Below are positions 7,978-16,239 of a stretch of DNA of 64,000 nt, piece by piece (the stretch's first letter is position 1; each line of letters opens with the position of its first letter). Below the pieces are notes generated by a model. It worked only from the letters and a program-made list of their open reading frames with translations. It made no database searches and was not told the origin of the DNA. The DNA is from Phaeocystidibacter sp965659415 (GTDB taxonomy: Bacteria > Bacteroidota > Bacteroidia > Flavobacteriales > Schleiferiaceae). The DNA is taken from positions 62,001-126,000 of the forward strand of contig CBFHVA010000002.1 in assembly GCA_965659415.1 (NCBI GenBank), written 5' to 3'. The translations under genes were made by a program, and so were the position numbers.

Positions 7978-9306
7978 ATGAAATTCAGCGAATTCGGCCT
8001 AGACGAACAAATTCTCGAGGCGATCCATTACGCAGGCTACGAAGAAGCCACTCCGATACAAGAAAAATCCATTCCCATTATCCTTGAAAATCGCGACCTC
8101 ATTGGTTGTGCACAAACGGGAACCGGAAAAACAGCCGCTTTTATTCTGCCTGTACTGCAACAGATCAAAAAAGAACAACCCAAGGGAACGTCTACATTAA
8201 TCATTGTTCCTACTCGGGAATTGGCCGGACAAATCAATTCCCAGATAATGGGTATGGCCTACTTTACGGATGCTCATTCAGAAACCGTTTACGGCGGTGG
8301 TGGTGCAGACGATTGGGATAAGGAAAAACAGGCACTTACCAACGGTACAGATATAATTGTGGCCACACCTGGAAAGCTCATAGCTCACCTTAAAATGGGC
8401 TATGTGAAGTTCAATGATGTGCGCCATCTCATTCTAGATGAGGCCGACCGCATGTTGGATATGGGGTTCTATGAAGATCTTATGACCATTGTGGAGCACT
8501 TGCCGAAGAAGCGTCAGAACCTTTTGTTCAGCGCTACCATGCCTCCGAAAATCAGAAAGCTCGCAAAGGAAATTCTCCACAATCCGGAGGAGGTCAATAT
8601 CAGTATCTCAAAAACAGCTTCAGGCGTAACTCAACGAGCCTATTGTGTATATGATGAGCAGAAAGAAGAAATTGTGGAACGCATCGTGAAAGATCGTCCC
8701 GATTATGATTCGATTATCATTTTCTGTTCGCGCAAAAACAAGGTGAGCGGTCTCGTTCGTCGTTTAAAGCGCCGCAACTTCGATACAGAAGGTATTTCAT
8801 CAGATTACGAGCAAAAAGAACGCGAGGACGTGCTGATGAAGTTCCGAAGCAAACGCACGCGTATCCTAGTAGCCACTGATGTGCTGAGTAGGGGTATCGA
8901 TATTCAAGATATTTCCCTTGTCATCAACTTTGACGTGCCCAATGCACCTGAGGATTACGTGCATCGTGTAGGAAGAACAGCTCGCGCTAACACCAATGGT
9001 GAGGCGATTACTTTGATTAACCAAGCCGACATGCGCAAATACAGTCGCATAGAGGAGTTGGTGGGCCCAGTGATTGAGATGCTTTCACTCCCAGAAGAGA
9101 TGGGAAAAGGTCCGGAGTATAGAGGAGGTCGATCTTCAAATGGAAGGAACAAGCCATCTCGAAATCACCAAAATCAAGGAGGCAAGGGCAAAAGGAAATT
9201 CTACGGCAAAAAGAAAAAGGGTCCTTCTGGTCAAGGTGGTAATTCCAACCAGGGTCATCAGTCTAAGGGCCGTGGACCGCGACCTCAAGGTCCTTCCAAG
9301 GACTGA
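7978..9306 (+). CDS. DEAD-box ATP-dependent RNA helicase, RhlE-like
   Basis: 442 residues with every superfamily 2 motif: AQTGTGKT (motif I), PTREL (Ia), TPGK (Ib), DEAD (II), SAT (III), a FCSRKN helicase-domain-2 start, TDVLSRGID (V) and HRVGRTAR (VI). The C-terminal ~70 residues form a basic, Gly/Asn/Lys-rich tail (KGKRKFYGKKKKG) that probably binds RNA non-specifically, as in RhlE proteins. It likely remodels rRNA or mRNA structure. TAAATTTG at 7954-7961 is a match to the -7 element, which would give a short leader. Confidence 0.93.
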   Translation: MKFSEFGLDEQILEAIHYAGYEEATPIQEKSIPIILENRDLIGCAQTGTGKTAAFILPVLQQIKKEQPKGTSTLIIVPTRELAGQINSQIMGMAYFTDAHSETVYGGGGADDWDKEKQALTNGTDIIVATPGKLIAHLKMGYVKFNDVRHLILDEADRMLDMGFYEDLMTIVEHLPKKRQNLLFSATMPPKIRKLAKEILHNPEEVNISISKTASGVTQRAYCVYDEQKEEIVERIVKDRPDYDSIIIFCSRKNKVSGLVRRLKRRNFDTEGISSDYEQKEREDVLMKFRSKRTRILVATDVLSRGIDIQDISLVINFDVPNAPEDYVHRVGRTARANTNGEAITLINQADMRKYSRIEELVGPVIEMLSLPEEMGKGPEYRGGRSSNGRNKPSRNHQNQGGKGKRKFYGKKKKGPSGQGGNSNQGHQSKGRGPRPQGPSKD

Positions 9307-9368
9307 AAGCGAACATCCATTTCCACTTCCTGTGCTTGCAAACATCCACAACGGATAAATAAGTGTTT

Positions 9369-9409
9369 CAACATTTGTTGTATTTAACAACTGTTGTACA
9401 TTTGCAACA
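9369..9409 (+). promoter_or_regulatory. promoter and probable MarR autoregulatory operator
   Basis: TTTG at 9374-9377 and TACATTTG at 9397-9404, 19 bases apart, match the Bacteroidota -33/-7 consensus. CAAC and GTTG units alternate across it (CAAC 9369, GTTG 9377, CAAC 9388, GTTG 9393, CAAC 9405), giving nested inverted repeats such as GTTGTATTTAACAAC (9377-9391) and ACAACTGTTGT (9387-9397). A dimeric MarR protein bound here would block the promoter. Start of transcription is expected within a few bases of the ATG at 9410. Confidence 0.7.
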
Positions 9410-9880
9410 ATGGAAATGGACCAAGACAAGCCCGTAGTTCAACTAGGCTATATCATGATGCGCATCCATCGCAGGATTCGAAAGAATGCGGAAGACGCAC
9501 TTCGCGATTCCAACAGCAGCTTGCGATTCGAGCACATGATCATTCTGCGCTTAATTCGGGTAAACGAAGGCGAGTTAGCACAATCCGTAGTAGTGGATTA
9601 TCTCCCCATGTTTGACAAACATCGGGTTTCCCGACTCTGTGCAGAAATAGAGGAGTTGGGGTATATACACCGCCTCCCAAATCCGTCGAATCGGCGAGAA
9701 AACGTCTTATCCATTACCGACGAAGGGACAAGTACCATCTTGGAATTCATGGACCTCGCGACCCAAGCCAATACACATGTTTTTTCTGGCATGACCGAAA
9801 AAGATATCGACCAGCTGTTCTCAATGCTGGGTCGCGTATTAAACAATCTTGAAACAGAAGAATCTCAATCATCACTATGA
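9410..9880 (+). CDS. MarR-family transcriptional regulator of the adjacent RND efflux operon
   Basis: 156 residues with the MarR layout: N-terminal dimer helix, a winged helix-turn-helix at about residues 40-105 (LAQSVVVDYLPMFDKHRVSRL for the recognition part, wing near NPSNRRENVLSITDEG), and a C-terminal dimer helix. These repressors usually release DNA on binding a small phenolic or lipophilic compound. The gene overlaps the adaptor gene as ATGA and is first in the efflux operon, so it probably represses its own operon through the inverted repeats just upstream. A second ATG at 9416 is an alternative start. Confidence 0.88.
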   Translation: MEMDQDKPVVQLGYIMMRIHRRIRKNAEDALRDSNSSLRFEHMIILRLIRVNEGELAQSVVVDYLPMFDKHRVSRLCAEIEELGYIHRLPNPSNRRENVLSITDEGTSTILEFMDLATQANTHVFSGMTEKDIDQLFSMLGRVLNNLETEESQSSL

Positions 9881-11007
9881 AAAAGGAGAGAGTAGTTGTT
9901 GTTAGCCTTCTCGCTGGAATTGCAATTCTGGCAGTAGCTTCATTCATTCAGGGCAGCTTAGCCGACATGGCCCAACCGCCCGCCCGATCGGCTCGAGTGG
10001 CAACGAAGGGTGTTGTAGTTAGCGAGGCGAATCCCGGAAACAGATCATACCAGTTACCCGTATATGGTAAGCTGCAAGCCTTTAACCGCGTTGAGCTTTT
10101 TGCCGAAGTTACGGGCGTCCTACAGCGCACCAATCCAGCATTTTTGGAGGGTACAACATTTCGAGAAGGGCAAACCCTATTGCGGGTGGAAGACAGCGAA
10201 GCTAAGGCCAGCTTGATGAGTCAGCGCTCAAACTACCTCAATACGCTAACGCAAGTGCTCCCCGATATTAAACTCGATTATCCAGCCCTGTTTGAAGAGT
10301 GGCAAGCCTACCTTGCAGCTATTGATGTGGATCGAGCCACCCCAGCGCCGCCGCGTGTTAATGATGCACAGGCCAAGATCTTCCTTACTTCAAGAGGAGT
10401 GTTTAGCGCCTATCACAACCTTAAAAGCTCAGAGGAACGCTTGGGTAAGTACCATATACGAGCTCCCTTTAATGGAGTGGTTACGAGCTCGTCCATAAGG
10501 CCAGGAACCCTTGTAAGAGTAGGTCAGCCCTTGGGTGTATTCATTGATCCTCGACTCTTCGAAATTGAAGTTTCCGTTTCCGTGCGCTTCCTAGATTTTC
10601 TCGAGGTTGGTGACTCCGTGCTGCTCACGAGCCCAGATATCGACGGAAACTGGATTGGAATTGTAGATCGCGTAAACCGTGGTTTAGATGCAAACTCACA
10701 GACTGTTAAAGCCTACATACGCGTAAAGGGGGAGGGTCTGCGTGAAGGAATGTACTTGAATGGAACGGTTCGAGGGGTGACTTTAACAGATGTAGAAATA
10801 CTCCCAAGAAGGTTGTTGGTAGACAACAATCACATATGGACGGTTAACCCTGCAGACAGCACGTTGGTGAAGTCGATGATTGAAATTGTTGAGTACGCAG
10901 AATCCGACGTAATTATTCGAGGTCTTGAAAAGGGTGATTGGCACCTCTCCGAAGTGGCTCCTGGCGTTTTTCAAGGATTGAAAGTAACTGTTACTAAGCG
11001 TCCGTAA
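9877..11007 (+). CDS. RND efflux periplasmic adaptor (membrane fusion protein)
   Basis: 376 residues, HlyD/AcrA family. One N-terminal membrane anchor (residues 6-27) is followed by a lipoyl-like half, a short alpha-hairpin at about 95-170, the second lipoyl half (YHIRAPFNGVVTSSSIRPGTL), a beta-barrel domain and a membrane-proximal domain. It bridges the inner-membrane pump at 11010 and the outer-membrane channel at 14143. There is no lipobox, so the protein is anchored by its helix. The start overlaps the marR stop (ATGA), and the pump gene begins 2 bases after its stop. Confidence 0.9.
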   Translation: MKKERVVVVSLLAGIAILAVASFIQGSLADMAQPPARSARVATKGVVVSEANPGNRSYQLPVYGKLQAFNRVELFAEVTGVLQRTNPAFLEGTTFREGQTLLRVEDSEAKASLMSQRSNYLNTLTQVLPDIKLDYPALFEEWQAYLAAIDVDRATPAPPRVNDAQAKIFLTSRGVFSAYHNLKSSEERLGKYHIRAPFNGVVTSSSIRPGTLVRVGQPLGVFIDPRLFEIEVSVSVRFLDFLEVGDSVLLTSPDIDGNWIGIVDRVNRGLDANSQTVKAYIRVKGEGLREGMYLNGTVRGVTLTDVEILPRRLLVDNNHIWTVNPADSTLVKSMIEIVEYAESDVIIRGLEKGDWHLSEVAPGVFQGLKVTVTKRP

Positions 11008-11009
11008 TC

Positions 11010-14000
11010 ATGGAGAAATTAATCAAGTTCTTCATCAAGTATCCTTCGGCTGTATACACCATTATGGTGGGAATCATGGTATTCGGGGCGGTGGCGTACT
11101 TCAGTATGAACACCACTTTCTTTCCAGTCAACCCCAGCAGAATTATCAGCATACAAGCGGTTTACCCCGGAGCTTCACCCGAAGAAGTAGAAGAGGGAAT
11201 CGTTCAGAAAATCGAAGACAATCTGAAGGGTACAACGGGAGTAGAACGCTATACTTCGGTTTCTTCCGAAAACAGCGCAAATATCACCGTAGAGATACTC
11301 AAGGGATATGATACGGATCGTGCTTTGGAGGATGTCAAGAACGCCGTAAACCAAGTGCCCTCCTTCCCAGGTGGGATGGAGCCTATTGTGGTTTACAAGC
11401 TTGAGAACCTCAATTTCTGTGTAAACTTTGCGATCAGTGGAAATGATATCGACCTGATTCAACTCAAACAAATTGCGCGAAATGTAGAACGTGAAATGCG
11501 TGAATCGGGCAAGGTTTCAAAAATTCAGCTCAATGGGTTTCCCGATGAAGAAATTGAAATCGCTTTCAATGAAGACGCACTTCGCTCCTACGGCATTACT
11601 TTTCAGCAAGCTGCACAGGTTGTCTCACAATCAAACCTAGATATTACTGGAGGTACCATTAAAGGCGAGGCTGAGGAAATTCGCATTCGAGCCCGCTCCA
11701 AGGCTTACACCGCTGATCAACTCGTGAACATACCGGTTCGTGCTGCAACAGACGGGACCATCGTGTACTTAAAGGACATTGCCACCATCCGCGATCGATT
11801 TGCTGATAATCCGAATAGAAACGAAATGAACGGCAGCCCTTCGGTAGAAGTAATCGTTCAAACAACCGATGAGGAGGATCTTCTCCCCACAGCGGCCTAT
11901 GTGCGTTCCTATATCGCCGAGTTCAATGCTGAAAACACGAACATTCACGCCGACATTATCCGAGATTTCTCCGTGACCTTAGAACAGCGTAGAGATCTCC
12001 TATTGGAAAATGGAATCGTAGGCGTGTTATTGGTCCTCATTCTATTGAGTTTCTTCTTGAACATCCGTCTTGCGCTTTGGGTGGCCGTAGGAATTCCCAT
12101 GTCCTTTTTGGGTATGTTCGTACTGGCTCAATTCTTTGGCGTCACCATCAACGTAATTTCCCTTTTCGGAATGATTGTGGTAGTCGGAATTTTGGTAGAT
12201 GACGGCATTGTAATCGCCGAAAACATCTATCAACATTATGAACGAGGTAAGAGCTTAACACGGGCAGCGGTAGATGGAACACTCGAAGTGATACCCGCCG
12301 TTCTATCCGCCGTACTCACCACGATTATTGCCTTCTCTTCTTTCTTCTTTATCGACGGAAGGCTAGGCGACTTCTTCGGCGATTTGGCTTTCATCGTGAT
12401 TGCCACCTTGGTCATTTCTCTATTGGAGGGTTTCCTATTCCTGCCCGCACACATCGCTCATACCCGACTTCAGAGTCCGGATGCCAAAAAAAGCGCCCTT
12501 GAACGCATTATGGACAAGGTGATGAACTTCATGAGAGAGAAGATGTATTCACCTTCGCTTCGGTTCTTCCTAAAATATCGCTTTGTGGCCTTGAGTTCAT
12601 TTGTTGGACTACTCATGATTACCATTGGCGCCATTAAAGGAGGAATCATAGGAATCACGTTCTTCCCATTTATTGAGCAAGACAATATTGAGGTAAACCT
12701 CGCTATGCCAGCAGGTACGCGCGAAGAAGCAACACAATATTGGCTCGACTATATTGAAGAAAGAGCACTCGCGGCCAATGAAGAACTCCGTGAGATCAAC
12801 GGAGACTCGGCTGACGTCATCGTCAACATTCAGAAAACATTAGGCCCTACTACGTATCAAGGCAAGGTGAATATCATACTGCTCGATGCCGAAAGGCGAA
12901 CTCTTACTTCATCTGGAATCACCAACAGTATTCGAGAAGCCGTCGGTCCCATCTTTGAAGCCGAAAATCTCAGCTTTGGAACCTCCACCCCTTTTGGAAA
13001 ACCCGTGTCAGTTTCTCTTCTCTCCATCGATCTGAATCAGCTCGACGCTGCCAAGAAGGAGTTGAAAGCCAGTATGGAAGAAATTAGCATCCTCCGCGAT
13101 GTCATTGACAATGATCGTCAGGGTGCGCGCGAGGTTCACCTAGAGCTCAAGACCAAAGCTCGTTTACTGGGACTCACCTTGCAAGACGTGATGGGTCAAG
13201 TTCGACAAGCCTTTTTTGGCTATGAGGCCCAGCGTCTGCAGCGCGGTGAAGACGAAGTAAAGGTTTGGGTTCGATTAGAGGAGGCCGATCGCAAGTCCAT
13301 TTATCAATTGGAGGAGTTGCTCATTCGCACGCCAACCGGAGAGGCTTTCCCACTTCGGGAATTGGCTTCCTTAAGCATCGAACGAGGAACCATTGCCATT
13401 AATCACTTGAACGGTCGCAGAGAAGTGCGCATTGAAGCCGACCTCTCCGATCCCGATGAGAGTGCTCCGGCCATCATCGCAAATATCACCGACTCCATTT
13501 TACCACCTATTCTAAATCGCTATCCCGATGTTTCTGCGAGCTTTGAAACAGGTCAAAATCGAGAAGCCGCCAAAACACAAAAAAGTGGAAGCGTTATTTT
13601 TCCTGTCATTTTTGGGTTGATGCTTTTGGTGATCACTTTCACCTTTAAAAGCGGATTGCAAACCGCCACCCTAATTCCAATGATACTCCTGAGTTTTACA
13701 GGAGTAGCTTGGGGACACTGGATACACGACAAACCGCTTAGCTTATTCTCATTCTTGGGTATCATCGCCCTGATTGGGGTTCTCGTAAACGACTCACTTG
13801 TTCTGGTTGGAAAATTCAATCAGAACCTCAAGGAAGGAATGCGTTTCGATGAGGCATTGTATGAAGCTGGGAGACAACGATTCAGAGCCATTTTCTTAAC
13901 AACCATCACCACCGTTGCCGGTCTAGCTCCTCTTATCCTGAACAAGAGTTTCCAAGCGCAATTCTTGGTGCCAATGGCTATTTCAGTGGCCTATGGTATT

Positions 14001-14171
14001 GCTTTTGCCACGGGCCTAACGCTAGTAGTGCTACCCGTTTCATTGTCCTTATTGAATGATTTCCGTCGCTTCATGCATACGGTTATAACAAACCATCGAG
14101 TTGAAAAGGAAGCGGTTGAACCCGCAGTTAAAGTACTTAGAAATGAACAAGATAATCCTGACTTGCAGTAG
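11010..14171 (+). CDS. RND-family efflux pump, inner-membrane permease
   Basis: 1053 residues in the AcrB/HAE layout: helix 1, a large periplasmic loop, helices 2-6, a cytoplasmic linker, helix 7, a second large loop, and helices 8-12. The TM4 proton-relay pair is present (GILVDDGIVIAEN, about residue 393). At the TM10 position of the AcrB relay lysine the segment reads GVLVNDSLVLVGK, with Asn-Asp instead of Lys-Asn, a variation seen in some Bacteroidota pumps. It exports lipophilic compounds by proton antiport. It lies between its adaptor and channel genes; its 3' end overlaps the channel gene by 29 bases. Confidence 0.93.
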   Translation: MEKLIKFFIKYPSAVYTIMVGIMVFGAVAYFSMNTTFFPVNPSRIISIQAVYPGASPEEVEEGIVQKIEDNLKGTTGVERYTSVSSENSANITVEILKGYDTDRALEDVKNAVNQVPSFPGGMEPIVVYKLENLNFCVNFAISGNDIDLIQLKQIARNVEREMRESGKVSKIQLNGFPDEEIEIAFNEDALRSYGITFQQAAQVVSQSNLDITGGTIKGEAEEIRIRARSKAYTADQLVNIPVRAATDGTIVYLKDIATIRDRFADNPNRNEMNGSPSVEVIVQTTDEEDLLPTAAYVRSYIAEFNAENTNIHADIIRDFSVTLEQRRDLLLENGIVGVLLVLILLSFFLNIRLALWVAVGIPMSFLGMFVLAQFFGVTINVISLFGMIVVVGILVDDGIVIAENIYQHYERGKSLTRAAVDGTLEVIPAVLSAVLTTIIAFSSFFFIDGRLGDFFGDLAFIVIATLVISLLEGFLFLPAHIAHTRLQSPDAKKSALERIMDKVMNFMREKMYSPSLRFFLKYRFVALSSFVGLLMITIGAIKGGIIGITFFPFIEQDNIEVNLAMPAGTREEATQYWLDYIEERALAANEELREINGDSADVIVNIQKTLGPTTYQGKVNIILLDAERRTLTSSGITNSIREAVGPIFEAENLSFGTSTPFGKPVSVSLLSIDLNQLDAAKKELKASMEEISILRDVIDNDRQGAREVHLELKTKARLLGLTLQDVMGQVRQAFFGYEAQRLQRGEDEVKVWVRLEEADRKSIYQLEELLIRTPTGEAFPLRELASLSIERGTIAINHLNGRREVRIEADLSDPDESAPAIIANITDSILPPILNRYPDVSASFETGQNREAAKTQKSGSVIFPVIFGLMLLVITFTFKSGLQTATLIPMILLSFTGVAWGHWIHDKPLSLFSFLGIIALIGVLVNDSLVLVGKFNQNLKEGMRFDEALYEAGRQRFRAIFLTTITTVAGLAPLILNKSFQAQFLVPMAISVAYGIAFATGLTLVVLPVSLSLLNDFRRFMHTVITNHRVEKEAVEPAVKVLRNEQDNPDLQ

Positions 14172-15453
14172 CCTCCTTCTAGCGGTTACTTCTTACAGTC
14201 AATCCTACATTTCCCTTGACTCGGCCATCACACGGGCAGTTCAGGAGAACCACGGAATCGCCATTGCGAGAAACAATACATCCGTGGCCTCAAATAACGC
14301 CCGACCGGGAAATAGCGGCTTGTATCCTACTCTCAGTGCAGGTGGTAGTGCCTCGCTCACGAGTAACGATACCGAAATTGAGTTCGTTACAGGTGAAGTT
14401 CAAGTTGTTGATGCCGCCCAAACATTATCGACGGGTGCCAACATCAACATGAGTTATATCCTGTTTGACGGATTTCGAAACTGGAACTCCTACCGACAGG
14501 CTCAAACACTCGAAGACGTTTCCATTGCTGAACAACGACTTACGGTAGAGAATACTTTAGTTGCTGTAATTGCACAGTACTTCGAGGTGGCTCGTCAAAC
14601 GCAAAACGTGGAGGTAGCGAGAGAGGCTATTGCCATCAGTTTAGAGCGATACGAGCGTGCTGAGTTGAGGAGAGAGCTTGGTGCTGGAGTGAGTTTGGAC
14701 CTTCTGAATGCAGAAGTTGACCTAAACCGCGACAGTGTGAATTACCGGACGTCACTGACTCTATTGTTGAATGCAAAGAGAAGCTTAACGGTGCTACTAG
14801 CCGCCAATCCAAGTACAGATTTTGAAGTAGACACCAATGTGGTATTTACTACACTACTTCCGCTAGAAAACTTCAAAGCGAAGGCCCTCGATCAAAACGC
14901 AGCTCTCATTGCGGCTCGAAACAATTTTGATGCGTCAGAACGAGCCATTCGCATTGCAAATAGCGGATACTTACCAACCATTGCGCTCAATGGAGGTTAC
15001 GGATTTAACCGGCAAGATGCAGAGGCGGGATTTCTGGTAAGTAACCAGGCGACCGGCTGGAATGCGGGTCTGACCCTTCAATGGAACTTATGGGATGGAC
15101 AAGTACGCGAAACGCAGATAGACAATGCAAGACTGCGCTCGGAGAACGCTCGCAGAAGCGTCATGAATACCGAACAGCAACTGCTAACCGATATCGAAAA
15201 CGCGTACACAACATATGTCAACGCCCTGTATGTGCTTCGCACGGAGCAACGCAATGTGGTCACTTCTCAATTGAATTTCCAACGAACAGAGGAGAGTTTC
15301 CGACTAGGTCAGGTAACCAACAACACTTTCCGAGAAGCCCAGCTAAACTTCATTCGATCGAAGGCGGCGTTGCTCGACGCAAAGTACATTGCCAAGGTGG
15401 CGGAGGTGCGCTTACTTCAACTTTCGGGAATATTGCTACAAGATCAGATCTAA
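14143..15453 (+). CDS. TolC-family outer-membrane efflux channel
   Basis: 436 residues from ATG 14143, which gives a good signal peptide (MNKIILTCSSLLLAVTSYSQ); an upstream in-frame codon at 14101 would add a charged, non-signal extension. Two outer-membrane-efflux repeats follow, with long amphipathic helices (for example NARLRSENARRSVMNTEQQL) and short barrel strands (LSTGANINMSYILFDG). It forms the trimeric exit duct of the tripartite pump. The coding start lies inside the pump gene, so its translation is coupled. It is the last gene of the marR operon. Confidence 0.92.
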   Translation: MNKIILTCSSLLLAVTSYSQSYISLDSAITRAVQENHGIAIARNNTSVASNNARPGNSGLYPTLSAGGSASLTSNDTEIEFVTGEVQVVDAAQTLSTGANINMSYILFDGFRNWNSYRQAQTLEDVSIAEQRLTVENTLVAVIAQYFEVARQTQNVEVAREAIAISLERYERAELRRELGAGVSLDLLNAEVDLNRDSVNYRTSLTLLLNAKRSLTVLLAANPSTDFEVDTNVVFTTLLPLENFKAKALDQNAALIAARNNFDASERAIRIANSGYLPTIALNGGYGFNRQDAEAGFLVSNQATGWNAGLTLQWNLWDGQVRETQIDNARLRSENARRSVMNTEQQLLTDIENAYTTYVNALYVLRTEQRNVVTSQLNFQRTEESFRLGQVTNNTFREAQLNFIRSKAALLDAKYIAKVAEVRLLQLSGILLQDQI

Positions 15454-15454
15454 T

Positions 15455-15497
15455 CACAATATTGTGTTAAAGCGCGCCGTTAGAATTTCATCTAACG
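15455..15497. promoter_or_regulatory. two perfect palindromes between the efflux operon and the amidase-like gene
   Basis: CACAATATTGTG (15455-15466) is a perfect 12-bp palindrome. CGTTAGA (15478-15484) pairs perfectly with TCTAACG (15491-15497) around a 6-base loop. No T-run follows on either strand, so this does not look like a standard terminator. It could be an operator pair for the gene at 15508 or an RNA processing or 3'-end structure of the efflux mRNA. Confidence 0.4.
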
Positions 15498-15507
15498 TCG
15501 CCGCATC

Positions 15508-16098
15508 ATGAAACAACTAGCACTCATTGCCGCTCTTTCGTTTATTGGAAGCGCATTCGCTCTTTTTAATTCTTCAGAATATGTGCTCGTTATAGATGCC
15601 GGACATGGGGGACACGACCCCGGTCATACCGAAGGCGATTTACGGGAATGTGACCTCACCCTAAAGTGGGCTCAGAATTTAAAGGCACAGGCAGAAGCTA
15701 GAGGGGTCGAGGCTATCCTACTCCGACAAACAGATGAATTTGCATCCTTGGCTGACCGAAAGTTAGTGGCCTCTGGGTTTTCTTCAAACACCCTACTCAT
15801 CTCCATTCACATGGAAGCTGCTCAAAACCCCGACGTGGGCGGTTCTCAAATCCTATTGCAAGAAGATGCCAATGAAGATACCCGTGAGCTCGCGGCCAAA
15901 ATTGAATCTTATCTGGACACCTTAAAAGAAACGCAAGTGCGTGAAGGCAATTTCTTTATGTTGCGCGATGCGGAATACACCGGGATGATTGTTAGTCCGG
16001 GCTTTATGACCAATCCATCGGACTTAACGCTGCTTGAATCTGATGACTACCAGAGTCAATTTAATGACCGTTTGCTCAGCGCTCTTTTGAAAGAATAG
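15508..16098 (+). CDS. N-acetylmuramoyl-L-alanine amidase-like protein (Amidase_3), catalytic Glu missing
   Basis: 196 residues with a signal peptide (1-19) and one Amidase_3 domain, which in active members cleaves the MurNAc to L-Ala bond of peptidoglycan. The zinc ligands are visible: H33 in VIDAGHGGHDPG, E47 in LRECDL, and H101 in ISIHMEA. The catalytic Glu normally sits two residues before the conserved Gly in the (V)E-x-G-F-x-x-N-P motif. Here that stretch reads VSPGFMTNPSD, so the residue is Ser163. It is also short, with no SPOR or AMIN domain. It may be inactive and act as a binder or regulator of cell-wall enzymes, or use another base. Confidence 0.82.
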   Translation: MKQLALIAALSFIGSAFALFNSSEYVLVIDAGHGGHDPGHTEGDLRECDLTLKWAQNLKAQAEARGVEAILLRQTDEFASLADRKLVASGFSSNTLLISIHMEAAQNPDVGGSQILLQEDANEDTRELAAKIESYLDTLKETQVREGNFFMLRDAEYTGMIVSPGFMTNPSDLTLLESDDYQSQFNDRLLSALLKE

Positions 16099-16129
16099 CA
16101 CCTCTGAGTTCTATCTCATTGTAATTCAC

Positions 16130-16239
16130 TACATTTGCCGCTCAAATACGGCATCTTTGCGAATCTGGCCCGCGTAAAAGATGACACGGGATAAACTGGG
16201 CCATAGGTTGCACTAGCAACGCTTAACGGTCCATTTTAC
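16130..16239 (+). promoter_or_regulatory. promoter -7 element and structured leader of the DEAD-box helicase gene
   Basis: TACATTTG at 16130-16137 matches the Bacteroidota -7 element; no good -33 box is seen. The ~95-base leader that would follow can form two competing helices: TGGCCC (16166-16171) with GGGCCA (16198-16203), or CCCGCGT (16169-16175) with ACACGGG (16184-16190, one mismatch). A perfect hairpin GTTGC-ACTA-GCAAC lies at 16207-16220, 19 bases before the ATG. Long structured leaders are common on helicase mRNAs that regulate themselves or respond to cold. Confidence 0.4.
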
